From Bettongia penicillata ogilbyi (lineage: Eukaryota > Chordata > Mammalia > Diprotodontia > Potoroidae): a DNA stretch of 64,000 bases. The notes beneath the pieces are model-generated. The model saw nothing but the letters and a program-made list of their open reading frames with translations. It did no database searches and was not told where the DNA came from. Both the position numbers and the translations under genes were made by a program. Positions 11,471 through 22,549 of this stretch are shown here, one piece after another (position 1 is the first letter of the stretch; every line of letters begins with the position of its first letter). The stretch is from the NCBI GenBank assembly GCA_023548195.1, contig JAJHZJ010000041.1, forward strand, positions 558,001 to 622,000, in the 5' to 3' direction.

Positions 11471-11489
11471 TTAGAATTGTTCTCTCTTC

Positions 11490-11672
11490 AAATTTTTCCT
11501 AGAACATTTTGTCAGAATCTCTTCTTTGCCCTCATCCTACCCTATATTATATTTAAGGTTGTAAGCTCCTTGAGGGAGAAAGCCATGACAATTTTTACCT
11601 TTGTATCCCTAGTGATTAGCACAGTTTTTTGTACACAATAGACATTTAATAAATGTAGTTTTTAAACTCTTG
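11490..11672 (+). mobile_element. L2 LINE 3' end, plus strand
   Basis: GTAAGCTCCTTGAGGGAGAAAG, TTTGTATCCCTAGTG and TTTAATAAATG occur in order, the standard L2 terminus. Confidence 0.85.
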
Positions 11673-11832
11673 TTGATTTTGTTGTTTATAGATCGCATTT
11701 ATTTCTAAATATGCCCTCCCTTATCCAGTGAGTCTTCCCTTGTAACAAAGACTTTTTTTTTAATCCAGCAAAACCAATAATAAAGGGACCATCCTTTATA
11801 ATTATACAATATTCCACACTTATAATCTTGTG

Positions 11833-11905
11833 CAATAATAAATAATAATAATAATAATAAGCATTTATGTTGCACTTTAAGATTTGTAATACACCTTGCA
11901 TACGT
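11833..11905 (-). mobile_element. (AAT)n plus MIR tail fragment, minus strand
   Basis: An AAT run at 11,833-11,862 is followed by GCATTTATGTTGCACTTTAAG. That is the antisense end of MIR/CORE-SINEs, which often carry such a run. Confidence 0.65.
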
Positions 11906-12089
11906 TAAGGAAAGGAGATGCACTTTTCTTCTTTTCTTGGTGGTCACAATTACAAAACATTCAGTTTCATTTTATCGTTCTTGGTTATGAACATCTACTT
12001 CCCAATGACTCCACTCCCATCCCTGTAATTTTCCTGACCAGTGTGCTGATCTGTAGCTACTATATCCTTTTGTAAATCATTTCTCCAAT

Positions 12090-12205
12090 TACAACACGAT
12101 CTCCTTAAAGGTAGTGACTGTCTTAGTTTTTGTATCTGTATCCCCTAGCGGTTAGCTCAGTGTGGTCACATAGTAAGAACTTAATAAATTCTTTTTCTTG
12201 CATTC
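12090..12205 (+). mobile_element. L2 LINE 3' end, plus strand
   Basis: CTCCTTAAAGGTAGTGACTGTC is followed by GTATCCCCTAGCGGTTAG and ACTTAATAAATTC. Confidence 0.75.
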
Positions 12206-12207
12206 TT

Positions 12208-12548
12208 TCCTTCCATTTGCATAATTGTGGTCATTGAACATTTTCTTTTTCTGGTTTGGCTTGCTTTATATCAGGATGTGTAAGTCTTCTCATACTTTGC
12301 TGAATTCTTCCTCTTTCTCTTTTCTTGCAGCATAGCAATATTTCATGCTTTGATGTACTGCAGTATCTTCAGCCATTCCCTTAATCAATGAGTACCTATT
12401 TTATTTCTGCTTCGCTGCTACTGCCAAAAAAAGCATTGTTATAAATATTTGGGTATTCTTTCTTACAATGGCTTTCTTGTAGTATATACCTAGGATATAA
12501 CATGTTTGCTGAATTGAGTTAAACTTTTCAAGACCATGTAACTACTTA
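12208..12548 (-). mobile_element. L1 LINE ORF2/3' UTR junction, older subfamily, minus strand
   Basis: The minus strand resembles the end of L1 ORF2. The segment GCATTGTTATAAATATTTGGG is antisense to the IYKA-like region. The AATATTTCATGCTTTGATGTACTGCAG block is antisense to the TGGAATACTAT region. It is diverged from the type I copies. Confidence 0.55.
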
Positions 12549-12900
12549 GTGGTAGAGCAAGGATCTGAAGAATCCCTTCCTTTTGTACAGTAATTACAGT
12601 ATTTCTGTATAATGCTTGCCATTTCTGAAATAATTTCTAAAAATCTGGTTTTCATATTTATAGATCCAGATAGCATAATTAGCCGTTTAAATAGAAATTT
12701 TAGTAAATACTATGAATTAATATTTTATTTGAACATAACATAAATAATGCAGGATTTATGCAAATATATAACAAGGTATTTTCCCTTGCTATCCTGAACT
12801 AATAATAAAGTGAATTTCACAGAGATTTCTCCCGTTCTACTGTTAATTTATGCTTTCAGTTCAGTTCTTATACCACTACAGCTAAACATTATGACATACC
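12549..12900. other. Unassigned AT-rich sequence
   Basis: No recognised feature. Confidence 0.4.
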
Positions 12901-12904
12901 AGTT

Positions 12905-13455
12905 ACATGTGCAAACAGGAAGTTGTAATGGTAATTTAAATGAGAAGATTTTTCTCTGTCATTAATAGGCCCATGTGACCTGCCTAGGGCACATGGAAGT
13001 GTAAGTCCTGTGAAGTCTGTGGTGGGAGGAGTTTGCAGAACTGGTGGAACAGGAAAGGTGGAACAATAAGGGGGGAAGCTAGGAAGAGTTGAAAGGAAGT
13101 TAAAGAGCCGTCAGGGCTAAGAAGGATGCAGGCAAGCAGGCAGCTGGCTAGTGTGACTGAGAGAGCTTCTTTGTGATTTTGTCTAAGGGAGCCTGCTTGT
13201 GATTTGTTTAAGGGAGCTGATCTGTGGGAAGCCTAGCAGAGGGAAGGCTTGGGGATAGTGTTGTCCTCTTCATTGTTATCGTGCATAGATTTTCATTGCT
13301 AAGATAGATTTGACTTTCTGGTGTCGGAAAAAATGTTTTGGTTCTGTCTTCCATGTGGAGAGTCTGTTGTATTTCAGGATTCAGAATTGTGCCAGGATAT
13401 TCATGACCACAATGTAAATATCACATTGGTGCTCCCAAAAGGGAATTTAAGAATG
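12905..13455 (+). repeat. LTR-like or unclassified repeat block
   Basis: A GC-richer block, including a GGTGGGAGGAGTTTGCAG stretch and repeated short motifs (GGGAGCTGA, GGGAGCCTG, TTGTGATTT twice at 13,170-13,210), stands out from AT-rich flanks. Its composition and length suit a solo LTR of an endogenous retroelement. I found no clear TG...CA borders or target duplication. Orientation is a guess. Confidence 0.35.
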
Positions 13456-13547
13456 AGTGAAGAAGATTGATATATTTTTCTTAGCAACAACGGATATCTA
13501 TAAGTGAATTTCACAGAGTTAAATCTCACATAGAAAAGCAAAAGTAG

Positions 13548-13765
13548 CACCTGGATAGCACATTAGAAAAAATGTTAGACCTAGCATCAGGAAGGCTTTA
13601 ATTCAAATCTGGCCTTGGACTCTAGCTATGTGACTCTAGGCAGGTCACTTGACCTCTCTCAGCCTCAGTTTCCTTATTTGTAAAATTGGAATAATAATAA
13701 CACCAACCTCCCTAATATACTATGAAGATATTACTAAAGTGTTTTGCCAACCTTAAAGCAGTGCA
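13548..13765 (+). mobile_element. MIR/CORE-SINE, plus strand
   Basis: The order is GTTAGACCTAGCATCAGGAAG, AATTCAAATCTGGCC, CTAGCTATGTGACTCTAGGC, CAGTTTCCTTATTTGTAAAA and TTTTGCCAACCTTAAAG. It is nearly complete. Confidence 0.9.
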
Positions 13766-14099
13766 TATAAAGTCCACTATTTTTTAATTAAAAGTCACAC
13801 ATATAGTCTAGTTTAACCAGCTGGAATGCATAAAAAAACTGAAATAAAAACTATTCACTCCACCTCTGCCAATCAGACACTTGTCTATATAGAAGTGTCT
13901 GGGGCAGAAGTACAAATAACAGGCCTGCAACACTTCTGTGTATGGCCCAAACCAGGTTAAAATGTAATTGGAAAATATTTAACAAAAATAAAATAAAACT
14001 TAGATAATATTACCTTTTAAAACTAAGTCAATATGTGGCCACAAGGAATCCTTATGTAGGGTTTAGTGTCTCTTTTTCTATTTGAGTTTTACAACCCTG

Positions 14100-14232
14100 G
14101 TCTAGGATATCAAGAGATAAAGTGATTGGTCTATGGTTGCACAGTTAGTATGTGTCTGAGGAAGGACCTGAACTCAAGGTTTCCAGATGTGAATGCTAGT
14201 TCTCTGTCTACTGAGTGTTGTGGCTTTAGAAC
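14100..14232 (-). mobile_element. MIR, minus strand
   Basis: Antisense MIR: GATTGGTCTATGGTTGCACAG, then GACCTGAACTCAAGG and TCTGTCTACTGAGT. Confidence 0.75.
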
Positions 14233-14235
14233 TAG

Positions 14236-14425
14236 GCAAAACTTTTGAGATCATCTAATCTAAATCTTTCATTTCATTGATGAGAAAATGGAGAACCAAA
14301 GTGGTTGTGATATCCCTAAAGTCACAAAGGGAATACAGCAGATCTAGGATCCACAACCATTTGTTGGACTTCAAACCCAGTTGTCTTTCCCATACATTGC
14401 ACCCTGCCTCATTTAGGGTCAATTT
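14236..14425 (-). mobile_element. MIR, minus strand
   Basis: Antisense MIR next to another of the same orientation: CATTGATGAGAAAATGGAGA, then AAAGTCACAAAGGG and CTTCAAACCCAGT. Confidence 0.75.
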
Positions 14426-14435
14426 CTGTTTGTTT

Positions 14436-14672
14436 TTGTTCCTCAGTTATTTCAGTCATGTCCAATTCTTTCATGATCCCATTTGGGGTTGTCTCGGCAA
14501 ATATCCTGCAGTAATTTTCCATTTCCTTCTCCAGCTCATTTCATGGATGAGGAAACTGAGGAAAACAGGATTAAGTGACCTGCCAAGAGTCACACAGCTA
14601 GTAAGTGTCAGAAGCCAGATTTGAACTCAGGAAAATAAGTCTTCTTGACTCCAGGCCCAGCACTCCTATATG
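14436..14672 (-). mobile_element. CORE-SINE (THER1/WSINE-type), near complete, minus strand
   Basis: Antisense of the long marsupial CORE-SINE. The tail end (CAGTCATGTCCAATTC, GATCCCATTTGGGGTTGTC) comes first. The core (GATGAGGAAACTGAGG, GTCACACAGCTAGTAAGTG) and tRNA-like head (TTTGAACTCAGG, GACTCCAGGCCCAGCACTC) follow. It is similar along its length to the plus-strand copy at 63,411-63,657. Confidence 0.88.
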
Positions 14673-14960
14673 GAAAATAGAACATGGATATTATTCCTAT
14701 ACTGTATTACCTACATATTGAACAGGACAATGAACTAGATCTAAGAATCTTAGAAATGTATATATGTAGAAACCCTCCCCCCAACTCAAACCAAGATCCA
14801 TTCCCAGCATTCGGATAATAATGAAAAAGAGGAGAACATAATGATCACATTAAAGATGCAAGATATGAGAGTTCTGGTGTGCTGAACTGCTGTTCTTGTC
14901 CCTAATAGCACTTCTATAGTAGTAGAGAGCCACGATGAAATCGCTAATTTCATTCTTAAT

Positions 14961-14961
14961 C

Positions 14962-14995
<34 letters not shown>
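14961..14995. repeat. (CA)n microsatellite
   Basis: About 14 CA units followed by TCACAC. Confidence 0.95.
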
Positions 14996-15159
14996 GAATC
15001 CCTGTGGTCTTAATACTTAAATGCTCTCAATATTAAATATTTACGTAAAGGGTAAATTAACAATTGCTAATTTAACTTTTGAGTATGGGAAGTGTTGGGG
15101 GTTGGGGTGTCTTTTGGGGAAAAAAGAGAATGTCTCAAATTTTAGATTGCAAACATAGA

Positions 15160-15315
15160 ATTAATAAGGCATAATAGGATGACAACTGAATCAGGCGTCA
15201 AAATACCTCATTTCAACTTTCAGTTCTTATACTTGTTACCTGTGTAACTTTAGCCAAATCACAACCTTTCTGGGTCTAAATTTCTTCATCTGAAAATGAG
15301 GATATGGGGATGGGT
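15160..15315 (+). mobile_element. MIR, plus strand, diverged
   Basis: CTTGTTACCTGTGTAACTTTAG, CAAATCACAACCTTTCTGG and TTCTTCATCTGAAAATGAGG are in MIR order. Confidence 0.65.
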
Positions 15316-17930
15316 CTTTGGCTTCAGTTTCTCAAAGAGGAAATATATGCATATATATTATAGATGGTTGTATATACACATCTACATGTATATGTGTATT
15401 TATGTGTGTATAAATCCCAACTCCGTGTCCTGAGGGGGAAATCTTTAAGGCTTATGTTTTAATTCATGTCTAGATTCTTCTCAAATCAAGAAATAAAAAA
15501 GGTTCTCAATATATGATATGAATCAGATATGGGACAGGTATTGTATTCATTACCATAAAAGAGATATGAAGCACTCTCAAGTAGACATTGAAAGAAAAAC
15601 TTAAAATGGAGTTCAGTAACTTAACCGATAAAACTACCAAATTTCCTTTCCTGGGCAATTGAGATTTAAATGCATCCGAATACAAAGTAGTTTCCTAGGA
15701 GTGCTGAATAAGTATTGTTACATTTCATCTCAGTTCTTCACTATCCCCTTAATGTCCATGTTTTCTGGTAAACCAAACCAGAGCTGGGATTCCTCACCTG
15801 TTGGGGATTATTTTTTCCAGTACAAAATCTCTCCCTACTGCCAATAAACTCCCACCAGACTCAGGACCTCCAGACCTCTCAAATTCAAAGGGTCATTGCC
15901 AAACCTGGACAAGTCCATTTCAATTACCTGTGGTCAAAAATATTCTGACAACTGATGGCCCATGAAAGAACACAAAATAGGAGATGAGATACCATCTCAA
16001 AATCACTGAGACATTAACTGCCATGCAGTCAGGGTAGGACAGAGGATGATTTTTCCTTCCCCTGTTTCTTCAAAAGAAGTCTGTAGAAGAGGAGCTAACT
16101 TGTCTCACAGGAGAGAAAAAGGGAAATGAGACAGAGTCACTCCTTTTTATAAAGGTCTACTGAGCCATCAATGCCATCTGCCTAGTGTCCAATAAAATGA
16201 TTGACATTTGGCATTCCTGGTGATTCTAAGTTCTGTCACCATGGCCAGCTGGAACTGGAGCATTATCATCCCCAAAGCATTTAAGCAATGAAATAACACA
16301 TGTGGTTGGCTAAAATTGGCAGGGAAATTCTTTGAATTCACCTTGCACCCCCGGGTTACATATGCATAATATATGTAGAAAGTATGAAGTCAATGGTATG
16401 AATAGGTCATACCAGTAACTCAAATATGTAGCTGGGCAGTACCCAGACATTGGCATTCAGCAGATCCTGAGCTTAGAGCTAGGATTTAGAGCAAATATAC
16501 CTAGCCAAGCCAGACCATAGATCCAAAATAGAACATAGCTTCCTGAACCATGATGTTACTGATTCCCATTTCTATACCAGTACATCTTTGGTTATTCAAG
16601 TTGCTGAGTTTCTTCCATTTTCTGAAGCAAAAATAATATTGTCCTATGTGATCAAATTCTGCATTTGATTGATGTATCCAATTCTTACTCATTAATTGAA
16701 ATGTATGAATTATAACGGTAGAATGTAATCTAAACTGATTATATTATTTTTTGCATTTAAAAAATAAAACTTGTTAACTTGGCTCAGTTTAATTTAAAAC
16801 CAAAAACAAAAGAACACAATGAGAAAATTATTGTATAAGACAAATATAAGCATCTCAAAGTAGTCTTACGAAGGATACAGGCAATTACTCATCCACATCC
16901 AGTCTTGCCCTTGTGGGACAGGTGTTTTGTTTTTAATATTTTTCAAAGTGCTGTTAACAATTTGAAACTATTTAGAGTGATGCTGTGCTCTTTAGAAAGT
17001 TTTTTTAAGTATTCAGAGCACCAGAAAATTAGTTTGCGACAAAGTGAAAATTCATCTCCATTTGTCATGCATAGGCTTTTAGTTGAGCTAAGCCCCAGTA
17101 ACTGAGTGCATACGTTTAGAAGTTATAAATAAGGTTTTCCACTGTATCCCATTGTGGCGCCCAGTGGGATGCAACTGCAGAATGCAGTGGGTAAAATTGT
17201 TTACCCCAACAGAAATAGCTGAAACATAGGAAGGGATTGTCATCTAGTGGCAAAAATAGGGAATTTAATAGATGAGAGATTTATGTTCCTGAAATGTGTG
17301 GTCACCTGAAGCTGTGTGGTGAACAAATCACAGAATTGGAATATATTCTATGGTTTGTGTTTAAGAGGGATTATTTCAATCCCTCCCCACCACAGTAATC
17401 ATCCAGTGGCCAACCTTCTAAAAATGATGTTTTCTGTTTTTAACTAAACTATGTAGATCCTTGGACAATATACACGCAAATCATTTTGTTATCAGGTCTT
17501 TTTAGCTTGGAGGGACCTGCCAAATTGCACTCCACTGACACAGACTTTGAAAATCTAGGGTCTTCTCTAAGTTTCTTCAATAAATCTTTAGTGAAGAAAA
17601 ATACATATATTGATGAATCAGTGAAATTTGACATTTACGTATCTTAGAGATCACCTATTAAGGATATTCATGAAGCACTCAAAAGATATAGAAGTTTCCA
17701 GTTTTGTTAGGGCTTTTTGATGGGGAGAGGGATGAAACTGAAGGAAATTATCTCTTCTAATTAAGCTGGAAAGACTCCTTTGGGGTAGATTTCTAGAACT
17801 GTTTGGATGAAGAACAGTAAGAAACTGGTGAACTGAGAAGAAAATATGGCCTTCAGCTTACAAAAAAGCTTGGAAGTAGTGATGGTGAGAGAGCAATTAA
17901 CAAATTGACCTGAAAGGAATGGAAGGGTCA
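15316..17930. other. Unassigned sequence
   Basis: 2.6 kb with no gene or named repeat that I can support. It includes a TA/TG-rich stretch (15,340-15,412) and several open frames of 60-66 codons without recognisable content. Confidence 0.4.
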
Positions 17931-17932
17931 TG

Positions 17933-18132
17933 GAGTCATGAATTCAAAGCTGGAAGTGATCTGAGAGATATTTTAGTCCAATATCCCCATTTTATAACTG
18001 AGAAAGTTGAGTCCCACAGACAGTAAGTGATTTGCCCAAATTCACACATCTCATATTAATAGTTTTAAGAATTTGAATCCAGATCCTTCAACTCCAAATC
18101 CAGTAATGTTTCCACAGATTATGCCATGCTAT
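17933..18132 (-). mobile_element. MIR, minus strand
   Basis: Antisense MIR: CATGAATTCAAAGCTGGAAG, CCCATTTTATAACTGAGAAA, GTGATTTGCCCAAATTCACA, TTTGAATCCAGATCC and CAGATTATGCCATGC in order. Confidence 0.8.
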
Positions 18133-18164
18133 GTCAAGGGATTGATTGTGATGCAGGAGATGAT

Positions 18165-18340
18165 AGGCAAGTAGAGTAAATCTGGGATACTTTTGTTAAG
18201 GGATTTAGTATTAAATCTCATTTTAAAAGGCAGTGGAAACTCATTTAATAAAGAAGAGTATTGAGGAGGGGAGTCACCATGAATATCTTCAGGCAAAGAA
18301 GAGAATTTAGAGCAATTTAAATGGCATGATAAAAAAAATA
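18165..18340 (-). mobile_element. L2 LINE fragment, minus strand
   Basis: AGGCAGTGGAAACTCATTTAA and GAGGAGGGGAGTCACCATGA resemble the antisense L2 3' region seen more clearly at 47,595-47,660. Confidence 0.5.
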
Positions 18341-18544
18341 ATCAGTAAATAAATAATTGGCATTTTCTGAGCACTTATTTAAATATAAAGAACTCTTCTA
18401 GTTGTTTTAAGGAATAAAAGAAAAATCTTAAGCTGGCTTTTGGCACTCAATATTTTTAAATCTATCTTTTTGAAAGAGATAAATTCTAATAAGCTAGCTT
18501 AGGTCTCCCTATGAATTTCCCCCAAGATACTGAAAATATTGGTA

Positions 18545-18640
18545 ATGAATAATAATAGCTGATATTTACATAGTGCTTAACATGTGTGATCTCATCAGAA
18601 CTTCACGGAAACCCTGTAAGGTAGACATTAAAATATTAAA
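18545..18640 (-). mobile_element. MIR tail fragment, minus strand
   Basis: AATAATAATAGCTGATATTTAC, ATAGTGCTTAACATGTGTGA and CCCTGTAAGGTAGACATTA are the antisense MIR 3' part. Confidence 0.7.
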
Positions 18641-18977
18641 GCTGTCTCTACTCTCATAAATTCAGGGATTCTCTCTAACAATACAGATCTAAACCTATCC
18701 AAGCCTATGCATCCTGAATCTCCTGTCTACATCCTCCCAATAAGTTCACAATAGGAGGTCCACCTTGGACATGCTATTAGTTTCCCTCACTTTCTCCTGA
18801 CATTTTAAAGATACCATTACAGCACTGTGGCTATTTATTTGCCTCTCATCCCTGGTCCTCAACACATAATCAGCCCATGTTGTCTTATTATCATAAAATT
18901 TTTTTGGAATTGTTTACTGTCTTGAAGAAAAGCCTGGGGAGCAGAGTTAGCTTTCCCCTGAGTCTAGAAACTATGCC

Positions 18978-19590
18978 ACTTATAGGAGCTCTCTTTGTGG
19001 TAGCCAAGAACTGGAAATCGAGGAGACGGCCATCAATTAGGGAATGGCTGAACAAGTTGTGGTATATGAATGTAATGGAATACTATTGTTCTATTAGAAA
19101 TGGTGAACAGGAAGACTTCAGAGAGTCCTGGAAGGACTTATATGAACAGATGCTGAGTGAGATGAGCAGAACCAGGAGAACACTGTACACAGTAACAGCC
19201 ACAGTGTGCAATAATTGTTTTTAATAGACTTAGCCCTTCACAGCAATGCAAGGACCTAAAACATTCTCAAAAGACTCGAGGTAAAATGCCATCCACATCC
19301 AGAGAAAGAACTATGGAATTGAAATGCAGAATGAAGCAGACTATTTTCTTTTGTTATGTTTTGTTTTGATTTTTCTCATGGTTTCTCCCATTTGTTTTAT
19401 TTCATGCAACATGACTAATGTAAAAATGTGTTTAATGAGAATGGATGTGTAGAACCCATATAAGATTGCATGCCATCTTGGGGAGAGAAGGAAGAAGGAG
19501 GGGGAGAAAATTTAAGACTTATAAAAGTGATTGTTGAAAACTGAAAACAGATAAATTAATTTTAAAAAAATAAAATAAAATTTAAAAAAA
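18978..19590 (+). mobile_element. L1 LINE 3' end (type I 3' UTR)
   Basis: The 5'-truncated L1 starts in late ORF2 (TAGGAGCTCTCTTTGTGGTAG). It runs through AATGGCTGAACAAGTTGTGG and CTGAGTGAGATGAGCAGAAC to the 3' UTR (ATGACTAATGTAAAAATG, GATTGCATGCCATCTTGG) and an A-rich tail at about 19,560-19,590. The first base after the tail begins RPL8 homology. See the composite insertion finding. Confidence 0.9.
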
Positions 19591-19990
19591 AAGCTACACC
19601 ATAGTGATTTCCCACCATCATGAAATCAAGAAAACACAGATGAAACTACCTTCAGGTTCTAAGAAAGTGATCTCCTCTGCAAACAGAGCTGTGGTTGGCA
19701 TTGTTACTGGAGGAGGTTGTATTGATAAACCAATTTTTAAGGCAGATGATGCCTACCACAAAAGAAAGCTAAGAGAAATTGCTGGCCTCATGGCCATGAA
19801 TCCTGTAGAATATCCCTTAGGAGAGGGAAATCACCAGCATATTGAAAAACTATCCACCATTTGGAGAGATGACCCTAGCTGTATGAAAGGTCAATTTCAT
19901 ACTTCCTAGAGTACCAGTCAGTTTCGGGGTACCAAGACCACACAGCAGAAGGAGAACTAAAATACAAAATCCTTACAATAAAAATTATTT
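19591..19990 (+). pseudogene. RPL8: RPL8 (60S ribosomal protein L8, uL2) processed pseudogene, 5'-truncated
   Basis: The translation carries [32 protein letters not shown] and GNHQHI in the order of the C-terminal half of ribosomal protein L8, a 257-residue rRNA-binding protein of the large subunit. Homology begins about residue 140, directly after an L1 A-tract. There are no introns. Decay is visible as substitutions of conserved basic residues, loss of the [12 protein letters not shown] stretch by indels around 19,765-19,795, and a premature stop at about 19,907. RPL8 text resumes with RGTKT-like codons near 19,927-19,942 and ends at the KEN stop near 19,960. The sequence then shows an AATAAA at 19,978-19,983. 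No promoter is present and it cannot make L8. Confidence 0.93.
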
Positions 19991-20029
19991 TAGAAATTGT
20001 ATGAAAAAGTTATTCTTTAGAGGTCCTCA

Positions 20030-20135
20030 TTAGTTATGTGTTGCACTCACTAAGCCTCACTGGGTTTGACTTCTTATATTTAAAATGAGAGAATTGGACT
20101 GGATGACTTCTGAAGACCCTTTTAGCTCCATAGAT
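20030..20135 (+). mobile_element. MIR 3' fragment, plus strand
   Basis: AAAATGAGAGAATTGGACTGG is followed by GATGACTTCTGAAGACCC, the MIR 3' part. Confidence 0.65.
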
Positions 20136-21470
20136 CAATGAACGCATGTATATGTAATAACTCTGCACCAAGTGGGCTTGGAGAGGTTTCCTGAATGAAA
20201 CCCCTATAACAACACATACTATAAATGTGCAGAAAGAGGGGTTGGGGTTGTGGTTGTGGCTGATTTGGCAGAGAGACTGAGATAAGAGAGAAACTAGAAG
20301 AAGAAAGGCATGGATTTTGAATAATAAATGGGAACCCCTGGAGCCATAAGCATGTGAGTAGACCTCTTGAATGATCTCATTCAAGAATTTCATTCTTCAG
20401 AGATCTCATTCTCTCCTTAGTTGAGCTTAGATTTCATCTCACTCCTGAGTTACAAAGTCCCTGACTCATATATGTTCAAAAATCTAATCTACTCCATATA
20501 ATACCCTTGATTATTGCTCTGATAAATATTTACACTCTATACATATATATGCTGTATAAAAAAATGTCTTGTGGAAGGGAAGCTAAGTTAGCAGCCAAGT
20601 GGAAGCTAACTGTTGCCCTCCTGATCTGAGGTAGAACTATTTCAAAAATGGAGTAGTGGAATTTTATCCTGAGAAAGTGAATTTTATCCTGAATCCCCTT
20701 CAAAAAAAAGAACATTGTACTCCTCCATTACAAACATTTGGTATATATATAGAAAACAGATAAAATTTTAGCCAGCATACCTCTTGAAGACAGAAGAGTG
20801 GAATGAGTACCCAAGCATGGCATTATTCCTACACCCACAAAAGTAGAAATCACAGTCTCATCAGAGATAGAGTGGGCCCAATTTCAGATCAGATCTATAT
20901 AAATAAATCCTTGCAATATGGGCCACCACAGATCTCTGCAGCACAATTATTCTATGTCATATTGTAACCTATATTAAAACTATATAAACATCAATTATTA
21001 TTACCTGTTCACTGCTCTTTGCCCTTAGCCTTGAGTCTCTGTGTCTGATTTGAGTCCAACTCAACCTTTAGGTCCTATTGCTTCTTATCAATATCAACAT
21101 GGTAGTTTGGACATGAAGCCAGCAGTTTCTCTTAGCTTTCTTTTGTGGTAGATACCATGGTATCTCATGGTAGCTTTGTGTTCCAGATTCTGCATGGAAT
21201 ATTGGTGTGATGATCCCCAGGCCCAGTATGACACTTTGTAAGTATCCAGACAACAGAAGAAACAATGAGCTTGTAGACATTATGAGTGAAATCTAATTAT
21301 TCTTCTACTGTTTTCATAGTACCCCACAATAGGACAAATAGAATTTGAGAGCTAATGGGGCTATAAAGTTCATGAACCACCAACTCCATCAAAGCACTTT
21401 GTTTTAGACTCATATCTTGCCTCATGCTTATGTGTCTTTGTGTCAAGTCCAGGACCTGCTTAGAATGTAA
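20136..21470. other. Unassigned sequence
   Basis: No gene is recognised. It contains a short RPL8-like fragment at 21,100-21,155 (minus) and a local duplication of GAATTTTATCCTGA near 20,650-20,690. Confidence 0.4.
21100..21155 (-). pseudogene. RPL8: RPL8-like pseudogene fragment
   Basis: The minus strand translates to [12 protein letters not shown], matching the [12 protein letters not shown] stretch of RPL8 apart from changes compatible with decay (P to L, R to H, R to Q). Forty bases (21,112-21,151) match 19,753-19,792 in inverted orientation at 38 of 40 positions. Flanking sequence on both sides does not match RPL8 convincingly, so only a short remnant is claimed. Confidence 0.55.
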
Positions 21471-21474
21471 ATTT

Positions 21475-21625
21475 ACTGAGGATGGAGGTGATAGAGTTTC
21501 TCATTACCTCTCAAGGTTATAGTGAGGACGAAATGAGATAATTAATGTAAAATGTTTAGCACAGTGCCTGGCACACAGTAAGTGTTGTATAAAAGTTATC
21601 ATTATTATTGATTTCTGCATTCCCA
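21475..21625 (+). mobile_element. MIR 3' half, plus strand
   Basis: GAAATGAGATAATTAATGTAAA, AGCACAGTGCCTGGCACACAG and ATTATTATTG are the MIR 3' end. Confidence 0.8.
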
Positions 21626-21939
21626 GCACAATGCCTCTAATGTTTGCTAAATGGAATTTATAGATTACAATCTAAAAATTCCTCAGTTTCTGAACTTTGG
21701 ATAACACCTTATATTATAAATTGTGTACATTTGAAGATTTACATATTTGGCATGAGGAATATTTGCATTTCTTTGATCCTCAGAAACATACAGGTAAAAA
21801 GGTAGCACAAGAACAAAGTAGCTCAGAAATATTAATAAAACATACAAACTTAGGTGACAGGGGAATGGATATTTAATTGGATAGAGTGATTAGTGAAGTC
21901 ATCCCTGCTGGAGGTAAGAGATGTATAGGTCAGATGGGT

Positions 21940-22170
21940 TCCTAAAAGTTACAGAATCATAAGCTCTAAGAATTAAAACAGGCTGCAGAGGCCACCTAAT
22001 CTGACTCACACATAAACAAGAAACCCCCACCCCCAAAACAAGAGCCCCAACAAGCGTCCACAAAGCCTCTGCTCATAGACCTCATGTAGAAAAATTAAAC
22101 AGTGTAGACTCTCACAAACTACACTGGTGGAGGAATGATTGAATAAATTGCTTGTCTTGTCCAAATGGCA
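21940..22170 (-). mobile_element. L3/CR1-like LINE 3' fragment, minus strand
   Basis: CAGAATCATAAGCTCTAAGAA, then GGCCACCTAATCTGACTCA and CAAGCGTCCACAAAGCCTCTGC, resemble the antisense end of CR1/L3 LINEs. The family call is tentative. Confidence 0.5.
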
Positions 22171-22549
22171 TTCTGGAATCCTTAATCAACCTTTTATCTG
22201 CAAAAGACAGCAAAACTGTCCTGATTATTCTGGGAACAATTTCAAATAATTCTCTAGCTGCTGAAAAAACTTAATGAAACTGAAAAACTATGTGTCCTGA
22301 TTTGAAGGTTGTGGAAAGCTAGATAAAATTGAAGCTCTCCAATCCCAAGGCTTCCTCAAGTTTAATTGAAAAGTAATTTTTTTTGCAGAGGAAGCAGATC
22401 AAAATGTCATAATAAAATCTAACTCTGATGGGTAGACCTTCTAGATTCAAGATTACACACCTGGGACCTTTAACATTTAGATTTTACAGTCAAATTCATT
22501 GTGTATGCCTTGTTTTTGCCTTCCTTTTGTCTTACTGTCTCTCCAATAA

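Noticed and set aside
19604..19909. Expressed ribosomal protein L8 gene
   Set aside because: Intron-free, starts at mid-protein, has lost conserved basic residues and stops early. It is a processed pseudogene.
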